This document shows, one piece after another, positions 61,620 to 64,000 of a stretch of DNA of 64,000 nucleotides. The notes beneath the pieces were generated by a model that was not told where the DNA came from, did not search any database, and worked only from the letters and a program-made list of their open reading frames with translations. This DNA is from Impatiens glandulifera. Lineage: Eukaryota > Streptophyta > Magnoliopsida > Ericales > Balsaminaceae. The position numbers and the translations under genes were made by a program. Position 1 is the stretch's first letter, and the number at the start of each line of letters is the position of its first letter. The stretch lies in the NCBI RefSeq assembly GCF_907164915.1, contig NC_061862.1, forward strand, positions 61,336,910 through 61,400,909. Direction: 5' to 3'.

Positions 61620-63509
61620 ATGAGGACCGCCTTCAATTCATCAAGGAGTAGAACTCCTTCGCCGCCGCCGACGCACTATCATCACACATCTTCTCCGGTA
61701 AGAACTGAATCTCCTTCTTCTTCTTCAACTCCCAGACACTTCACTTTCTCCATAGAAAACCTCGAAAACGCCAAACTAATCATCACCAAATGGGACCTCA
61801 ACGCCTCTAACCTCTACAGCAACGACTCTCTCTTTTCCGGTAACAGGAAAGAGGCCAGGGCGTTCCTCAGGTCGGTGAAGGATTTGCAGACTATGATGCA
61901 TTTCCTCGCCTCCGAGGCGTCCAAATCCGAACTGTTGATTCAATCACAGAATCTTATTCAGATTGCTATGAAGAGACTTGAGAATGAATTCTACCAGATC
62001 TTATCCAAGAACAGGAACGTTCTAGATCCGGAATCGGTTTCTAATCGGTTATCCAGGATGTCAATTGTATCCAGCCTTGAGGACGAACTCGACGAATCGG
62101 ACGATGAGGAGGCGCAAGTGACCGGTGGTTCAGTATCGGAAGAGGTTGAAAAGTCAACGACGACGACGGAGAACGCGATGTCCGATCTGAGATTGATTGC
62201 TAACTGTATGACATCAACTGGCTACACGAAGGAGTGTGTGAAGATCTACAAAATCGTACGGAAATCTATCGTCGACGAGACTTTGTATGAACTCGGCGTT
62301 GAGAAGTTGAATCTATCGCAAGTTCAGAAAATGGATTGGGATACGATTGAGGTTAAAATTAAGAGCTGGTTGAAGGCGGTGAAGTATTCCGTGAAAACTC
62401 TCTTCAACGGAGAAAGAATTCTCTCCGATAACGTCTTCTCTTCACCACCAAGAATCGCTGAATCCTGCTTCACCGATAATTGCAAGGACGGCGCCTTGAC
62501 TCTCTTCATATTCCCCGAACTCATCTCCAAATATAAAAAACTCTCGCCGGAAAAAATCTTCAGATTACTCGACATGTACGATTCAATCTTCGATCTCTGG
62601 CCAGAAATCAATACAATTTTCTCACAGGAATCAGTCTCAGTCGTTAAATCACAGTGCGAAACATCACTCTCCAGACTCCGTGAATCAATCCGGTCAATGC
62701 TAACCGAATTCGAGGCAGCTGTACAGAAGGACGCTACGAAATCGCCGGTCGCCAACGGCGGTGTACATCCATTAACAAGCTACGTAATGAATTACCTCGT
62801 GTTCCTATCCGATTACAGCGGAAGCTTAACAGAAATCGTCTCCGATTGGCAACAATCAGCTCAATCTCCGATGCCGACGACTTACATCTCAAGCTTAAGC
62901 CCCGCCTCCGATCAGGTTTCATCAGTCTCGTTGAGACTGGGTTGGATAATCCTAGTCCTTTTCTGCAAACTAGATTCGAAAGCTGAGCTATTCAAAGACG
63001 CTTCTTTATCTTACCTCTACTTAGCAAACAACATAAACTACGTTGTTTCAAAGGTGAAATCTACCTATTTGAAGCTTCTATTAGGAGATGTATGGATATC
63101 GAAGCATGAAGAGAAAGTGAAACTATACATGGCTAACTACGAGAGGATAGGTTGGGGAAAAGTGTTTTCAGCAATGGAGGAGATAAAACAAATGGCCGGA
63201 AACTCGCCGGATTGTTTCAGGGGATTCAATTCAGCTTTCGAAGAGACTTATCGGAAACAAGTCGAATGGGTGGTGCCGGATCGGAAACTCAGAGATGCGG
63301 TGAAGCTGTCGCTGGCGCAGAAGCTGGTGCCGGCGTACCGGGAATTGTATGAGAAGAAACGAGGTGCCGGTGCCGGCGCCGGCGATGAGGTAATTATCAG
63401 ATATGCCCCTGTTGATTTAGGGAATTACTTGTCGGACTTGTTCTTCGGGAGTGGAGTCATGGGGAGTACGTCGTCGTCGTCAGTTTCTCGAGAAGGAAGA
63501 AGACATTAA
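61620..63509 (+). CDS. EXO70: Exocyst subunit EXO70 family protein
   Basis: An intronless 629-aa ORF. EXO70 proteins are part of or associated with the exocyst, which tethers secretory vesicles to the plasma membrane. The N-terminal 45 residues are Ser/Pro-rich and unstructured. Then come the N-terminal helical region (ENLENAKLIITKWDLNAS, EARAFLRSVKDLQTMMHFL), an acidic linker (ELDESDDEEAQ, about 153-165) and the EXO70 domain from about residue 210: TGYTKECVKIYKIVRKSIVD, LGVEKLNLSQVQKMDWDTIE, RIAESCFTDNCKDGALTLFI, HPLTSYVMNYLVFLSDY, LYLANNINYVVSKVKST and the C-terminal FRGFNSAFEETYRKQVEWVV, PVDLGNYLSDLFFGS. Length and absence of introns fit the expanded plant EXO70 clades, probably EXO70H; subclade is a guess. 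A CT-rich leader (61560-61600) and no TATA box precede it. Complete, no lesions. Confidence 0.95.
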   Translation: MRTAFNSSRSRTPSPPPTHYHHTSSPVRTESPSSSSTPRHFTFSIENLENAKLIITKWDLNASNLYSNDSLFSGNRKEARAFLRSVKDLQTMMHFLASEASKSELLIQSQNLIQIAMKRLENEFYQILSKNRNVLDPESVSNRLSRMSIVSSLEDELDESDDEEAQVTGGSVSEEVEKSTTTTENAMSDLRLIANCMTSTGYTKECVKIYKIVRKSIVDETLYELGVEKLNLSQVQKMDWDTIEVKIKSWLKAVKYSVKTLFNGERILSDNVFSSPPRIAESCFTDNCKDGALTLFIFPELISKYKKLSPEKIFRLLDMYDSIFDLWPEINTIFSQESVSVVKSQCETSLSRLRESIRSMLTEFEAAVQKDATKSPVANGGVHPLTSYVMNYLVFLSDYSGSLTEIVSDWQQSAQSPMPTTYISSLSPASDQVSSVSLRLGWIILVLFCKLDSKAELFKDASLSYLYLANNINYVVSKVKSTYLKLLLGDVWISKHEEKVKLYMANYERIGWGKVFSAMEEIKQMAGNSPDCFRGFNSAFEETYRKQVEWVVPDRKLRDAVKLSLAQKLVPAYRELYEKKRGAGAGAGDEVIIRYAPVDLGNYLSDLFFGSGVMGSTSSSSVSREGRRH

Positions 63510-64000
63510 TGATTAATTTTTTTAATGGGCCCACGTTTACAAATTTAATTACTACATTTATTAATTATTATATTTATTCAGTTCATTTAAAAATTATTAT
63601 GTTTGTCTGTTATAATCAGAAATAAAAAAATGATTTATGAAATATTTTTAGGGAAAAAGTGAATGAAAGGAAAAGTAATTTTATTACATAATTTTAGATA
63701 AATTATTAACTATTTATGATTGATTTCAAAATAAAATAATGTAAGCAATAAGTTCAATTATCTTTATAAAATGTAATAATATTAATCACTTTGAAAGTTG
63801 GGTTATTAGAGATTTTTATTTTTTATATGTTTTAATTGATTAAATTATTGGGACAGTTATGAATTCAAATGTAAGAACAATGAGATTATTCTCAAGATAC
63901 TGTTTGACATTAGGAGAGACTTGTGAAAGTGATCTAAAAAGTACAATTTGAGAAAAATGAGACATCTAATAAGGCAGCAGCATATAGAAGTAATTGTTAA
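63510..64000. other. EXO70 3' flank, AT-rich, no gene
   Basis: 3' UTR and intergenic DNA; nothing else seen. Confidence 0.7.

Overview
The window is nuclear DNA from a flowering plant, most likely a eudicot. The evidence is six plant-type protein-coding genes with short AT-rich introns, a plant H2B histone, a RABE1/Rab8 GTPase, an R2R3-MYB of the MYB48/59 type, a DUF1635 protein and an intronless EXO70, all set in very AT-rich DNA full of plant transposon families. I cannot name the species.

Layout. 0-1.1 kb: 3' end of an ACT-domain (ACR9/ACR10-type) gene on +, convergent with an intronless histone H2B gene on -. 1.4-10.3 kb: transposon land with a SINE carrying a 15-bp target duplication, a decayed L1-type LINE, a hAT-type non-autonomous element with an 8-bp target duplication, and a decayed PIF/Harbinger element (SANT/Myb ORF1 plus DDE transposase). 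10.7-14.2 kb: a 3.5-kb Mutator-like element with arms of about 1.0-1.1 kb and a perfect 9-bp target duplication. Each arm carries a tRNA-Phe(GAA)-like sequence, a G/C-rich minisatellite and telomere-like repeats. 15.2-21.5 kb: complete RABE1 gene, 8 coding exons, 215 aa. 21.5-34.9 kb: gene-free, with an array of Helitron-like 5' ends, an old LTR-like block, a GACCGAG minisatellite and a fairly young non-autonomous LTR retrotransposon (LTRs about 98% alike by eye). 35.0-36.6 kb: complete R2R3-MYB gene. 37.2-46.8 kb: a nest in which an old LTR-like block is interrupted by a fold-back repeat, a dimeric SINE, a decayed Ty1/copia element whose 3' LTR is itself split by a hAT-type insertion, and a third hAT-type insertion. 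47-51 kb: Helitron-like repeats. 55.07-55.76 kb: DUF1635 gene. 59.1-61.3 kb: a long inverted repeat enclosing a 5'-UTR/first-exon-like fragment, which is interrupted by a second Mutator-like element, and a small MITE. 61.6-63.5 kb: complete EXO70 gene.

The genes do not form an operon or pathway. They are ordinary, independently transcribed plant genes: chromatin (H2B), vesicle trafficking and exocytosis (RABE1 and EXO70, which act in the same post-Golgi secretion pathway but are 40 kb apart here), transcription (MYB) and two of less certain function. The unusual content is in the transposons. The best candidate for something undescribed is the Mutator-like element with a Pol III-type tRNA-Phe unit in each arm; next are the tandem Helitron 5' ends and the nested insertions dated by their target duplications. 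All family calls are from reading the sequence; no searches were run.
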